From assembly GCA_003225295.1 (NCBI GenBank), contig QHYZ01000054.1, positions 62,001 to 126,000 of the forward strand: 64,000 nt of DNA, in the 5' to 3' direction. The position numbers and the translations under genes are program-made. Below are positions 27,636 through 35,944 of this stretch, piece after piece; within the stretch, counting starts at the first letter, position 1, and every line of letters starts with the position of its first letter. Under the pieces are notes generated by a model that saw only the letters and a program-made list of their open reading frames with translations, was not told where the DNA came from and made no database searches. The DNA comes from Acidobacteriota bacterium. GTDB lineage: Bacteria > Acidobacteriota > Terriglobia > Acidiferrales > UBA7541.

Positions 27636-29509
27636 GTAACCAGCACGAAGAAGAGGCCCTCGGCAAAGCGTATGACTCGCGCTTGATGTGCCGGCTTCTC
27701 GAATACATGAAGCCGTACAAATGGCGTGTGGCCCTCGCGCTCGTCATGGTGGCCATCGTCACCCCGCTTGAGCTTGCCCCGCCGCTCATTTTTCGAAATG
27801 CGATCGATCGCTACTTTGTTCCCGCGCTGAAGCACGCCATCCCGGAAGGATGGGCATGGTCGGGCATCCTCTGGCTCAGCCTGCTCCTTCTGGCCGTGCT
27901 GGCGTTCGACTTCCTCGCGCAGTACATCCAGATTCGCATCATGCAGCGCGTCGGCCAGCAAACCATGTACGACATGCGCGGCGAGATATTCCGCCACATG
28001 CAGCGTTTGCCAATGAGCTACTTCGACGGCAATCCCGTCGGCCGGCTGGTCACGCGCGTAACCACGGACGTGGATGCGCTTAACGATCTGTTCGCAGCCG
28101 GCGTCGTTACCATGATCAATGACTTCTTTCTGCTGGTGGTCATGGCCGGCTTGCTGTTCAAGATCGACCGCCGCCTGGCGCTCGACACGCTTGCCGTCCT
28201 GCCCGGCATCCTGATCGTCACCATGATTTTTCGCAAATTCGTCCGCGACGCGAATCGCCGCATCCGCACGGCCATTGCCCGTATCAACGCTTTTCTCCAA
28301 GAATACATTTCCGGAATGAGCGTTGTGCAACTCTTCAACCGTGAGCGCAAGGCCGTGGAGGAATTTGAGAAGCGCAATCGCGACAATATGCTCGCCTGGC
28401 GCGATGCGATTCTCGCCTACGCTCTCTTCTATCCGGCCGTCGAATTTCTCAGCTTCGCTACCATCGCCCTGATTTATTGGGCCGGCGGAAACCGTATTCT
28501 CTCCGGCACGCTCACCCTTGGCGTTCTTACCGCATTCACGATGTTTGCGCAGCGCTTTTTCCGTCCGATTCAGGACCTCAGCGAGAAATTCAACATCCTG
28601 CAATCCGCCATGGCGGCCTCTGAGCGCATCTTCAAATTACTGGATGAGCCGATACCGGCCGAGTCAGATCCCAACACCATTCCGCTCGACCATCCGCGAG
28701 GCGAGATTGAATTCCGCAAGGTGTGGTTCAGCTATCGCAACGTCGCGGAACCAACCGAGGAAGATTGGGTGCTGCGCGATGTCTCGTTCCGCGTGGAGCC
28801 TGGGCAGACCATCGCCATCGTGGGACACACGGGCGCGGGGAAGACCACGCTGATTTCACTGTTGCTGCGATTTTACGAAATTCAGCGCGGACAAATCCTT
28901 CTGGACGGCCAAGACATTCGAATGATCGAATTGCAGGACCTGCGGCGGCAATTCGGCATCGTGCTGCAGGATCCATTTCTCTTCACCGGTACGATTGAAA
29001 CGAACATCCGGCTCGGCACGCCGGGCATCGACCGCCCCACAGTTGAGCGGGCCGTCGAAGAGATTGGGCTTGGGGAATTCGTCCGCTCGCTGCCGGAAGG
29101 AGTGGGCGCCAGCGTAAACGAGCGCGGTTCAACGCTTTCAGTCGGGCAGAGGCAACTCATCAATTTTGCCCGCGCGCTGGCGCACAATCCGCGCTTTTTG
29201 ATCCTTGATGAAGCGACTTCGAGTGTGGATACAAAGACGGAGCTGCTAATCCGCGAAGCGTTGAACCGCTTGCTGTCCGGACGAACAGCCCTGGTCATCG
29301 CGCACCGCCTGAGCACGATTCAGCACGCGGACCGCATTCTCGTGTTTCACAAAGGGCGCTTGCGCGAGCAGGGCGCGCATCAGGAACTCCTCGGACAACG
29401 CGGAATTTACTATCGGCTTTACCAGCTGCAATACAAGGAGCAGGAACTGCACCTTCCGCTGGATGTCAACGGCTCGGCTGAACCCTCCGTGTTACCGGCC
29501 AGTGACTGA
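27632..29509 (+). CDS. ABC exporter half-transporter B (canonical Walker B, variant signature)
   Basis: The 625-residue half-transporter has six N-terminal membrane helices and an ATPase with Walker A G-H-T-G-A-G-K-T (about 398-405), a variant signature L-S-V-G-Q (about 500), and Walker B L-D-E-A-T-S-S-V-D with the catalytic Glu. Paired with the upstream gene it would form one consensus ATP site (this Glu with the partner's LSGGQ) and one degenerate site (the partner's Asp with this LSVGQ). Start and stop spacing (ATGA, then 18 bases to lpxB) indicate one operon. Confidence 0.93.
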   Translation: MSNQHEEEALGKAYDSRLMCRLLEYMKPYKWRVALALVMVAIVTPLELAPPLIFRNAIDRYFVPALKHAIPEGWAWSGILWLSLLLLAVLAFDFLAQYIQIRIMQRVGQQTMYDMRGEIFRHMQRLPMSYFDGNPVGRLVTRVTTDVDALNDLFAAGVVTMINDFFLLVVMAGLLFKIDRRLALDTLAVLPGILIVTMIFRKFVRDANRRIRTAIARINAFLQEYISGMSVVQLFNRERKAVEEFEKRNRDNMLAWRDAILAYALFYPAVEFLSFATIALIYWAGGNRILSGTLTLGVLTAFTMFAQRFFRPIQDLSEKFNILQSAMAASERIFKLLDEPIPAESDPNTIPLDHPRGEIEFRKVWFSYRNVAEPTEEDWVLRDVSFRVEPGQTIAIVGHTGAGKTTLISLLLRFYEIQRGQILLDGQDIRMIELQDLRRQFGIVLQDPFLFTGTIETNIRLGTPGIDRPTVERAVEEIGLGEFVRSLPEGVGASVNERGSTLSVGQRQLINFARALAHNPRFLILDEATSSVDTKTELLIREALNRLLSGRTALVIAHRLSTIQHADRILVFHKGRLREQGAHQELLGQRGIYYRLYQLQYKEQELHLPLDVNGSAEPSVLPASD

Positions 29510-29527
29510 TCCTTGCGCGGTACCGAG

Positions 29528-30694
29528 ATGCCACCAATACCGCTCCTGCTCTCCGCCGGCGAAGCTTCCGGAGACATGTACGCCGCGCGGCTCGCGACGG
29601 CGCTAAAGCAGCGCTTGGACGTGGCTATTTTCGGTATGGGCGGGCCACACATGCGCGCTGCGGGCGTCGAGATCATCACCGATTATGCGGAAGTTTCCGT
29701 GGTGGGAATCACCGAAGTGCTGAAGCGGTTGCCGTCGTTGTTCCGCGCGATGAGTCGGCTCGTGGACGAAGCGGAGCGCCGGCGGCCTCCGCTCGCGATT
29801 CTGACGGACTTCCCTGGTTTTCATCTGCGGCTGGCGCGCAAGCTGCGCCCCAGGGGCATTCGAAACGTCTATTACATTTGCCCGCAATTCTGGGCGTGGC
29901 GGCCGTGGCGTGTGAACCTGGTGCGGCGGCGATTTGCGCAGGCGCTGTGTATTTTTCATTTCGAAGAAAAGTTTTACGCCGATGCCGGTGTGCCCGTGAA
30001 ATTCATCGGCCATCCGCTCGTGGGGAACGTGAAACCCACCATGACGCGGGAATTTTTCTGCAAAAAATACGGTCTCGAAGACGGGGACCCTATCATCACC
30101 ATCCTTCCGGGCAGCCGGCGCGGAGAAATCACGCACCATGTACCGGTGCTGGTGGAAGCGCTGGTGGAGATCGAAAGGATCATGCCGGGCAGTTATGGCG
30201 TTGTAGTTGCGGTGGCACCTGGGCTGGACTCGAAAAAACTGAAGGCCATGTTTCCACCACAGTGGCAAGTCAAATTTATTGACAAAGACACCTACAACGC
30301 CCTGGCCGCCGCGGACCTGGCGATCGTTTCCAGCGGCACAGCCACAGTAGAAACAGCGCTGCTCGGGAAACCGATGATTGTTGTTTACCGGCTCTCTCCG
30401 CTCACAGCCCGGCTGGCAAAACCGCTGGTGAGGACCAAGTTTCTAAGCATGGTAAATTTGATCGCCGGCCGCGCGGTCGTGCCTGAATTGATCCAGCAAG
30501 AGTTCACGCCCCAGCGAGTCGCCACGGAAGCGGGAAACCTGCTCTCTCCGTCGAAAGAAGGCAGGCAGCGAGTGGAAGAAATGCTGCGTGGGCTGGAAGA
30601 GGTGCAAAGGCTCCTGGGGCCGCCGGGGGCTGTCGAAAGGGCAGCGGATGAGATTCGAAAGCTGTTGAACGCGGTGCAAAGCAACGCGAAGTGA
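29528..30694 (+). CDS. lpxB: Lipid-A-disaccharide synthase
   Basis: ATG 29528 gives 388 residues beginning L-L-L-S-A-G-E-A-S-G-D-M-Y, the defining N-terminus of LpxB (GT19). Later landmarks include P-Q-F-W-A-W-R, F-E-E-K-F-Y, F-I-G-H-P-L-V-G, L-P-G-S-R-R-G-E-I, and S-G-T-A-T-V-E-T-A-L. The enzyme joins UDP-diacylglucosamine and lipid X at the inner membrane. An upstream in-frame TTG at 29513 is an alternative start. It follows two ABC exporter genes, and the next gene overlaps its end. Its presence shows an LPS-producing diderm. Confidence 0.95.
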   Translation: MPPIPLLLSAGEASGDMYAARLATALKQRLDVAIFGMGGPHMRAAGVEIITDYAEVSVVGITEVLKRLPSLFRAMSRLVDEAERRRPPLAILTDFPGFHLRLARKLRPRGIRNVYYICPQFWAWRPWRVNLVRRRFAQALCIFHFEEKFYADAGVPVKFIGHPLVGNVKPTMTREFFCKKYGLEDGDPIITILPGSRRGEITHHVPVLVEALVEIERIMPGSYGVVVAVAPGLDSKKLKAMFPPQWQVKFIDKDTYNALAAADLAIVSSGTATVETALLGKPMIVVYRLSPLTARLAKPLVRTKFLSMVNLIAGRAVVPELIQQEFTPQRVATEAGNLLSPSKEGRQRVEEMLRGLEEVQRLLGPPGAVERAADEIRKLLNAVQSNAK

Positions 30695-30756
30695 TGGGTT
30701 TGGTATCTTATAGGGTGTACATTGGTGCAGAATTGAAAACCATTGAAAGGGGTCCG

Positions 30757-32910
30757 ATGGCCCTTCTCCGAAGAGCTTGCGCCACATTTTTCTTCTTTAC
30801 GCTGATCTTTCTATCGTGCGTTGCCGTGCCGCTCGAGGCGCAGGTTCCGCGGCCCGCGAATTTCCTCGCCGAACACTATGACGTATCCGCGTCGCTGGAT
30901 GCTATTGGACAATCGATTTCGGCGACCGCAAAAATCGATTTCAAAGCCGTGGAAGCCTCCAGCAGCGTGCGCGTCGAGCTACACCCCAATCTGATTGTGA
31001 AGGAGGTAAAAGGACCCGACGGCAAGCCGTTGAACTTCGAGCGCGACAATCAGAATCCACTCATGGTAGTCGTCCAGCTGCCTACGCCGGTGGCCACGGG
31101 CGGCCACCTCACCCTCACCTACAGTTATGCGGGGTTGCTGGTAAATGAAGAGAACAGCCCGGTACCGGGTGTGCGTGCCGCGCTGATCAACAAAGATGGC
31201 GCTTATTTGCTTCTCCTGGCACGCTGGTTTCCGCTCACAAACTTTCCGTCGAACCGTTATACGGCGACATTCCGCCTGAACGTTCCAGACATCTTTGCCG
31301 TGGCCGGAACCGGCAAAGCCTCCGCTCCGACACCGATGCCCAGCAAGAACGCCGTGGAAGGCGGGCGGTTGCTCTATACCTTTGAGTGCAAGAATCCCGC
31401 GCCGCACGGCACGTTTGTAGCTGGCAAACTCCAGCTCAATCCAAAGCAGGCGGAAGGAATTAGCGTCGCGGTCTACGCTCCGCGGGCGTCGTCCGCAAAT
31501 GCCGAGGAATTTGCGGACAGCGTGGCACGCTCGGCGATTATTTTTTCAGACATGTTCGGACCCATACCGGATCCAACTTTCACGGTGATCCAGCTGCCCG
31601 ATGGAACCCTGCGCGAGTACGCGGCTCCTGGAGTTTTGCTCCTCAGCCAGCGCATCTGGGACCCCAAAAGCAGCGACAGGACGATTGCACACCTGGTGGC
31701 CTCGCAATGGTGGGGGATTCAGGTCTTGCCGGCAACGCCGGGCGACGTGTGGATCAGCGATGGGCTAGCGCGGTACTCCGAAGCGCTTTACGCAGAGCAA
31801 AATGCGGGCAAGGAAGCGGGACTCCGTGCCGTGGACGAATTCGCGGTTGGCGCGCTGATGTATGAGGATGCCGCGCCGATCGCGCAAGCGGCACGGCTGG
31901 CTCCTTATTCCCCCGACTACCGTTCGGTGGTGATGAACAAGGGTGCGATGCTCTTTCACATGTTGCGGGCGCAAATGGGCGACGTGGCGTTCAAGTCTGC
32001 CCTGCGCGACTTCTACTTTCAATTTGCGGAGAAGAGCGCGCGGATCGAGGACTTTGAAAACCTTGCCGAGCGCCGCGCACAGGCCGCAGCGAAACCGCCC
32101 CAGGAACCGCCGAACTTGCGCGGCTTTTTCGCGCAGTGGCTGAATTCAACGGGCGTGCCGGAATTCTCGCTGGAATACGTCGTTTACCGGACACCGAAGG
32201 GATTTCGCGTCGTGGGCAAGATCAAGCAGCCCCTGGACACGTTTCGCATGCCGGTGGATCTGCGGATAGATACGGAAGGAAATCCGGAGCAGAAAACCAT
32301 CGACGCGATCGGCACGGAATCAGGGTTCACGGTCGAAACGTTTGGCCGGCCGAAGCCCGGCGGAATCAAGATCGATCCCAACAACGTCATCCTGAAAGGG
32401 AGCACTTCGCTGCGTGCCCGCGCGGCCATCGCACGGGGCGAGGATCTCGCCGAACAAGGCCGGTTTTACGATGCGGTGACGCAGTACCAGCGGGCGCTTG
32501 CGATTCAGCCGAACCGGTCGCTGGCGAATTTTCGTATGGGCGAGGCGTTCTTCTACCAGAAGAACTATCAGGCAGCAGCGAATGCATTTCGCGAAGCATT
32601 GCAGACCGTTCCCGAGCCGTCGGAAAAATGGACAGAAGTCTGGAGCCACATCTACCTCGGAAAGATTTTTGACATGCTAGGGCAGCGCGAGCGGGCGGTC
32701 AACGAATACAGCAAAGCAAAACAAACTAACGACGACACCGGAGGCGCGCAGCAAGTCGCGGAAGGATTCCTGAAAAAGGCCTACTCCGAAGGCGGAACTT
32801 CTGTCGCCTCGCCTCCGGCTGGCGGGACCGTCAAGCCCGCCGTCGCCATTCCCGCTCCGGCCTCCGGTGAAAAGCCGGTTCTGAAAAAGCCCAACCCTGC
32901 TCCGAGATAG
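30757..32910 (+). CDS. Secreted M1-peptidase-like protein with TPRs, catalytic residues lost
   Basis: ATG 30757 has an AAGGGG ribosome site and starts a 717-residue protein with a signal peptide (F-F-F-F-T-L-I-F-L-S-C, cut near L-E-A-Q). Residues about 30-460 follow the M1 aminopeptidase fold, but the exopeptidase G-A-M-E-N motif is replaced by a Y-A-A-P-G-V region, and H-E-x-x-H-x-W-W-G reads H-L-V-A-S-Q-W-W-G (312-320). Glu and the second His are therefore gone. Residues about 560-660 form TPR-like repeats (E-Q-G-R-F-Y-D-A-V-T-Q-Y-Q-R-A-L), and the tail is Pro/Ala-rich. It is probably a binding or scaffold protein. Confidence 0.8.
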   Translation: MALLRRACATFFFFTLIFLSCVAVPLEAQVPRPANFLAEHYDVSASLDAIGQSISATAKIDFKAVEASSSVRVELHPNLIVKEVKGPDGKPLNFERDNQNPLMVVVQLPTPVATGGHLTLTYSYAGLLVNEENSPVPGVRAALINKDGAYLLLLARWFPLTNFPSNRYTATFRLNVPDIFAVAGTGKASAPTPMPSKNAVEGGRLLYTFECKNPAPHGTFVAGKLQLNPKQAEGISVAVYAPRASSANAEEFADSVARSAIIFSDMFGPIPDPTFTVIQLPDGTLREYAAPGVLLLSQRIWDPKSSDRTIAHLVASQWWGIQVLPATPGDVWISDGLARYSEALYAEQNAGKEAGLRAVDEFAVGALMYEDAAPIAQAARLAPYSPDYRSVVMNKGAMLFHMLRAQMGDVAFKSALRDFYFQFAEKSARIEDFENLAERRAQAAAKPPQEPPNLRGFFAQWLNSTGVPEFSLEYVVYRTPKGFRVVGKIKQPLDTFRMPVDLRIDTEGNPEQKTIDAIGTESGFTVETFGRPKPGGIKIDPNNVILKGSTSLRARAAIARGEDLAEQGRFYDAVTQYQRALAIQPNRSLANFRMGEAFFYQKNYQAAANAFREALQTVPEPSEKWTEVWSHIYLGKIFDMLGQRERAVNEYSKAKQTNDDTGGAQQVAEGFLKKAYSEGGTSVASPPAGGTVKPAVAIPAPASGEKPVLKKPNPAPR

Positions 32911-32927
32911 ATTGCCGAAGAATTTGG

Positions 32928-34055
32928 CTAGGCCCGCCGCGAAATGCCCGCCAGACCGGTCAATTGCGGCACGGTCACGCCTTTTTGCTGGATCAGGACC
33001 TGGAATCGTTCTCCCATCCCTTCGGGATGGATCAGCGTCTTGAGTTGAAGCCGCGCGCGCGTGCGGTCCGCCTCGGTTTGCCCGGCATCGTAAAGGTCCG
33101 CAAATTCATTTTCCTGCCCGAGCGCGAGCAGGAAGGCCGTCTGGGAGGTGAAACCTGCCGTTTCGAGGCCCGCTCGTTTTCCCCAGGCCTCCAGCGCAGT
33201 GAAATTGACGTGCGCGGTCAAGTCCTGCTCGCCGGGCGCAGCATAAAAATCTTCGCTGGCGCGATGGTTTTGATAAGCAAGAAGAGTCCCGCGCATGTGG
33301 TGATCGTCGAACAGATCGGCGGCAGGATGGCCGTAATCGATGGTGAGCACATAGCCGCGCTCGAGGCGGCGGCCGATTTCACTGATCCAGTCGCACGCTT
33401 CCAGTCCCGCTTCGGCGTGCTGACCCTCGCCCAGAGCGATGCCTTGCACCGCAAAATATTCGGAGATGGCACAAGTCGAGAGCGGTGCCAACACGTCCAC
33501 AAAGTTCTCCTCGCGCAAGGCGACGAGAATCTCTTTTAAAGCGCTTCCATCCACGGTGACCCGATGCACCGGCAGCGCATCGACCAATTCGTTGGAAAAG
33601 AAGCAACCCACAGGAATGCGCGCAGGAATCTCGGCCGAAGCGGCAAAGCGTCCGGTGGCCGCATGGCGCTCCGAACGAATCGTGGCCTGTTCGCGGCGAG
33701 AGGCACTGCGCTCCACGGCGACGTAGCGCAGGGCATCATAAAATGCCGGGAGCTGGGCCTCGCAGAAATCGAGAACGTGGACAGCGCATCGTCCCACACC
33801 CGCGCCCGCCTCAACGAGCATAAGTTCCGCCGGACGGCCGAGGTTCTCCCACATCTCAACAAACTGCCTGGCCAGGAGACGGCCAAAGACGGGATGCACG
33901 TCGACGCTTGTGTAGTAGTCCGCGAAACGCTTGGATTCTGCCTTGCTGTAATACCCTTGGACCGGATGGTAGAGGCACTCGCGCATATAGTCCGCGAACG
34001 TGAGGGGGCCGAAGCGGCGAATGCGGTCGGCAAGCAGTTCAGCGAGTGGCGTCAC
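32928..34055 (-). CDS. MidA/NDUFAF7-like SAM-dependent methyltransferase
   Basis: The 375-residue protein matches the DUF185/MidA family: L-T-F-A-D-Y-M-R-E-C-L-Y-H-P-V-Q-G-Y-Y-S near the N-terminus, the SAM loop V-E-A-G-A-G-V-G-R, S-N-E-L-V-D-A-L-P-V-H-R, and Y-V-L-T-I-D-Y-G-H. Eukaryotic NDUFAF7 methylates an arginine of a complex I subunit; bacterial substrates are not established. The GTG start overlaps the stop of the macro-domain gene in GTGA, so the two are coupled. Confidence 0.88.
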   Translation of the reverse strand: MTPLAELLADRIRRFGPLTFADYMRECLYHPVQGYYSKAESKRFADYYTSVDVHPVFGRLLARQFVEMWENLGRPAELMLVEAGAGVGRCAVHVLDFCEAQLPAFYDALRYVAVERSASRREQATIRSERHAATGRFAASAEIPARIPVGCFFSNELVDALPVHRVTVDGSALKEILVALREENFVDVLAPLSTCAISEYFAVQGIALGEGQHAEAGLEACDWISEIGRRLERGYVLTIDYGHPAADLFDDHHMRGTLLAYQNHRASEDFYAAPGEQDLTAHVNFTALEAWGKRAGLETAGFTSQTAFLLALGQENEFADLYDAGQTEADRTRARLQLKTLIHPEGMGERFQVLIQQKGVTVPQLTGLAGISRRA

Positions 34056-34609
34056 GCGCCCAGGGCTCCCGCCGAATCTCGAGCGGGCTCAGCCTGGATC
34101 TTTCTCCAAGCCCGCTCAAAAACTCCTTGCGCAGCTTCGTCAAAGAGTACGAAGTAGACGGTTTCGAGTGACGTCTCTCCTTTTAGATGCTGGGCTGCCT
34201 CGCGAAGCATGATCTCCGCACAGTCTTTCAATGGAAATCCCGCGATTCCGGTGCCAACCGCCGGAAATGCGATGGTCTTCAGTCCGCGTTCATTGGCGAT
34301 CCTCAAAGAATGGGCCGCGGAATGCCGCAGCGAGTCGGCACTGGTCTTCCCACCGAGTTGCATGCTGGCCGCATGAATCACGAATCGCGCCTTCAGTTTT
34401 CCGCCCGTGGTAATGGCCGCATAGCCGACCGGGATACTGCCTATGGCATCGCATTCGCGCTGGATCTCTTCTCCGCCTTTGCGGCGGATGGCTCCCGCCA
34501 CGCCCGCGCCCAGGATCAGATCGTTGTTGGCCGCGTTGACGATGGCGTCCGTATCCATCTCCGTCAGGTCGCCCTGCTGAATGACGACTTTCTCTGCGAG
34601 TGATTTCAT
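34052..34609 (-). CDS. Macro domain (ADP-ribose-binding/hydrolase-type) protein
   Basis: From the ATG at 34609 the product is 185 residues, nearly all one macro domain: V-I-Q-Q-G-D-L-T, D-A-I-V-N-A-A-N-N, the G-A-G-V-A-G-A-I loop, Y-A-A-I-T-T-G-G-K-L, and F-P-A-V-G-T-G-I-A-G-F-P. These are the ADP-ribose pocket residues of the MacroD-like/TARG family, which remove ADP-ribose or O-acetyl-ADP-ribose. A longer frame upstream overlaps hbd and is not used. It is coupled to the methyltransferase by GTGA. Confidence 0.9.
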   Translation of the reverse strand: MKSLAEKVVIQQGDLTEMDTDAIVNAANNDLILGAGVAGAIRRKGGEEIQRECDAIGSIPVGYAAITTGGKLKARFVIHAASMQLGGKTSADSLRHSAAHSLRIANERGLKTIAFPAVGTGIAGFPLKDCAEIMLREAAQHLKGETSLETVYFVLFDEAAQGVFERAWRKIQAEPARDSAGALGA

Positions 34610-34640
34610 CTTGGAATCAATCCATTCTTTCCGGGCACGC

Positions 34641-35519
34641 TTATGTTTTGTTCTCGGCGGCTTTCTGCTGACGGTAATCATAAACGCCGCGCCCGGTCTT
34701 GCGGCCCAGCCGTCCTTCCTCAACGTATTGCCGCAGCAAGGAATTGGGCCGGTACTTTTCTCCAAGGGTTTGATGGAGATACTCAAGAATCTTGAGTCGT
34801 ACGTCGAGGCCCACGAGATCGACCAACTCGAACGGGCCCATGGGGTGATTTAGCCCGAGTTTCAGGGCTTTGTCGATGTCTTCGGGCGTGGCAATTCCCG
34901 CCTCGAGCATGTTGAAAGCCTCGTTGCCGATCAAGGCGTTCACGCGCGTGGTGATAAACCCAGGAGCTTCGTTGACGATCACGACTTCCTTGCCCATGCG
35001 GCGAGCGACCTCCCGGCAGGTGACCACGGTTTCATCGGAAGTATGCGGTGTCCGGACGAGTTCGATGAGTTTCATCTTCGGTACCGGATTGAAGAAATGC
35101 ATGCCCACGCAGCGGTCACGCGAAACGGTGACGTCCGTGAAATCCGCGATCGAAAGCGAAGAGGTATTGCTTGCAAAAATGGCGCCGGTCTTGGCGAATT
35201 TGTCGAAGATGGTGAACAGTTCGAGCTTCATCTCCAACTCTTCCGGGACGGCTTCAATGATGAGCTCGGCGTCACGGATGGCGTCTCCGACGTCGCTGGC
35301 CGTCGAAATCAGGGATAGCGCCCGGTCACGGACGCTGGCGTCGACCTTGCCGCGAGTGACGCCCTCTTCGAACGACTGCCGGATCCAGGCGAGGCCCTGT
35401 TCGAGCACGGGGCGCGAGACGTCTTCGAGGACGGTGTTGTACCCGCCGAAAGCAGCGGCGTAGGCGATTCCCCGCCCCATCGTGCCTGCGCCAATCACTG
35501 CGATCGTCTTTACATCCAT
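34641..35519 (-). CDS. hbd: 3-hydroxybutyryl-CoA dehydrogenase
   Basis: The 292-residue protein starts with the NAD-binding Rossmann motif V-I-G-A-G-T-M-G-R-G-I-A and contains the S-N-T-S-S-L-S-I block, G-M-H-F-F-N-P-V-P catalytic segment with its His, and the C-terminal domain with N-H-P-M-G-P-F-E-L-V-D-L-V-G-L-D and G-R-K-T-G-R-G-V-Y-D-Y. It oxidises (S)-3-hydroxyacyl-CoA. Length is normal for the stand-alone enzyme. Two enoyl-CoA hydratase genes lie upstream on the same strand, so this is a fatty-acid or butanoate degradation cluster. Confidence 0.94.
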   Translation of the reverse strand: MDVKTIAVIGAGTMGRGIAYAAAFGGYNTVLEDVSRPVLEQGLAWIRQSFEEGVTRGKVDASVRDRALSLISTASDVGDAIRDAELIIEAVPEELEMKLELFTIFDKFAKTGAIFASNTSSLSIADFTDVTVSRDRCVGMHFFNPVPKMKLIELVRTPHTSDETVVTCREVARRMGKEVVIVNEAPGFITTRVNALIGNEAFNMLEAGIATPEDIDKALKLGLNHPMGPFELVDLVGLDVRLKILEYLHQTLGEKYRPNSLLRQYVEEGRLGRKTGRGVYDYRQQKAAENKT

Positions 35520-35544
35520 TTCTTGGTCTCCGTTCGACGGACCA

Positions 35545-35898
35545 TCACTTCACAAGTTCCTTGTAAGCCTCTTCATCAAAGCCCAGAACCATCTGCGAAC
35601 CTCGAAGGAGCACCGGCCTGCGAATGAGATTGGGCTCCTTGGCCATCAGTTTGATGGCCTCCGCGCGAGAGGGCGGATGATCCTTCATCTTCCGCGTGCG
35701 ATAGAGCTCATTTCGTGGATTCAGGAACTCTCTGTAGTCGCCTTTGCCGATCAGTTCTTCCAGTTCGGCCCCGGTCAATCGCTGTTTATCCAAGTCGCGT
35801 GATTCCAGTTTGGCACCCATCTCCAGCAAGAGACCTCTTGCTTTGCGGCAAGTAGTTCACGTCGGCTTCTGCAGAAACTTGATTTTCACATTTGGCAA
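35545..35898 (-). CDS. ArsC/Spx-family thiol-redox protein with in-frame TGA (candidate selenoprotein)
   Basis: The conserved frame extends upstream of the TTG at 35829, where an ordinary call would begin. Reading through TGA at 35859-35857 as Sec gives 117 residues that start K-I-K-F-L-Q-K-P-T-U-T-T-C-R-K-A-R. This aligns with the CxxC active site of the ArsC/Spx family, the TGA replacing the first catalytic Cys (residue 14; second Cys 17). A TTG start at 35898 is preceded by AAGGAG (35909-35904) with a 5-base spacer; GTG 35889 is the alternative. The rest has the family's L-N-P-R-N-E-L-Y-R, P-N-L-I-R-R-P-V and V-L-G-F-D. A SECIS-like hairpin follows the TGA. A sequencing error or a pseudogene is the competing view. 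Confidence 0.75.
35825..35842 (-). promoter_or_regulatory. Candidate bacterial SECIS hairpin
   Basis: On the minus strand AGCAAG (35842-35837) and CTTGCT (35830-35825) form a perfect 6-bp stem closing the loop AGGTCT (35836-35831). The loop starts 21 bases after the TGA. From memory, the E. coli fdhF SECIS loop is AGGUCU at a comparable distance. The hairpin lies inside coding sequence, as bacterial SECIS elements do. Confidence 0.7.
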
Positions 35899-35944
35899 GC
35901 TCACTCCTTCGTTGTAGGGTTACTGCGCCCCTTGAAGACGGTTC

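Noticed and set aside
30691-30756. Upstream in-frame start of the M1-like protein
   Set aside because: The signal peptide and AAGGGG ribosome site support ATG 30757 instead.
35545-35829. The shorter ArsC-like call starting at TTG 35829
   Set aside because: It has no ribosome site and lacks the family's active-site N-terminus, which is encoded immediately upstream in the same frame across a TGA.
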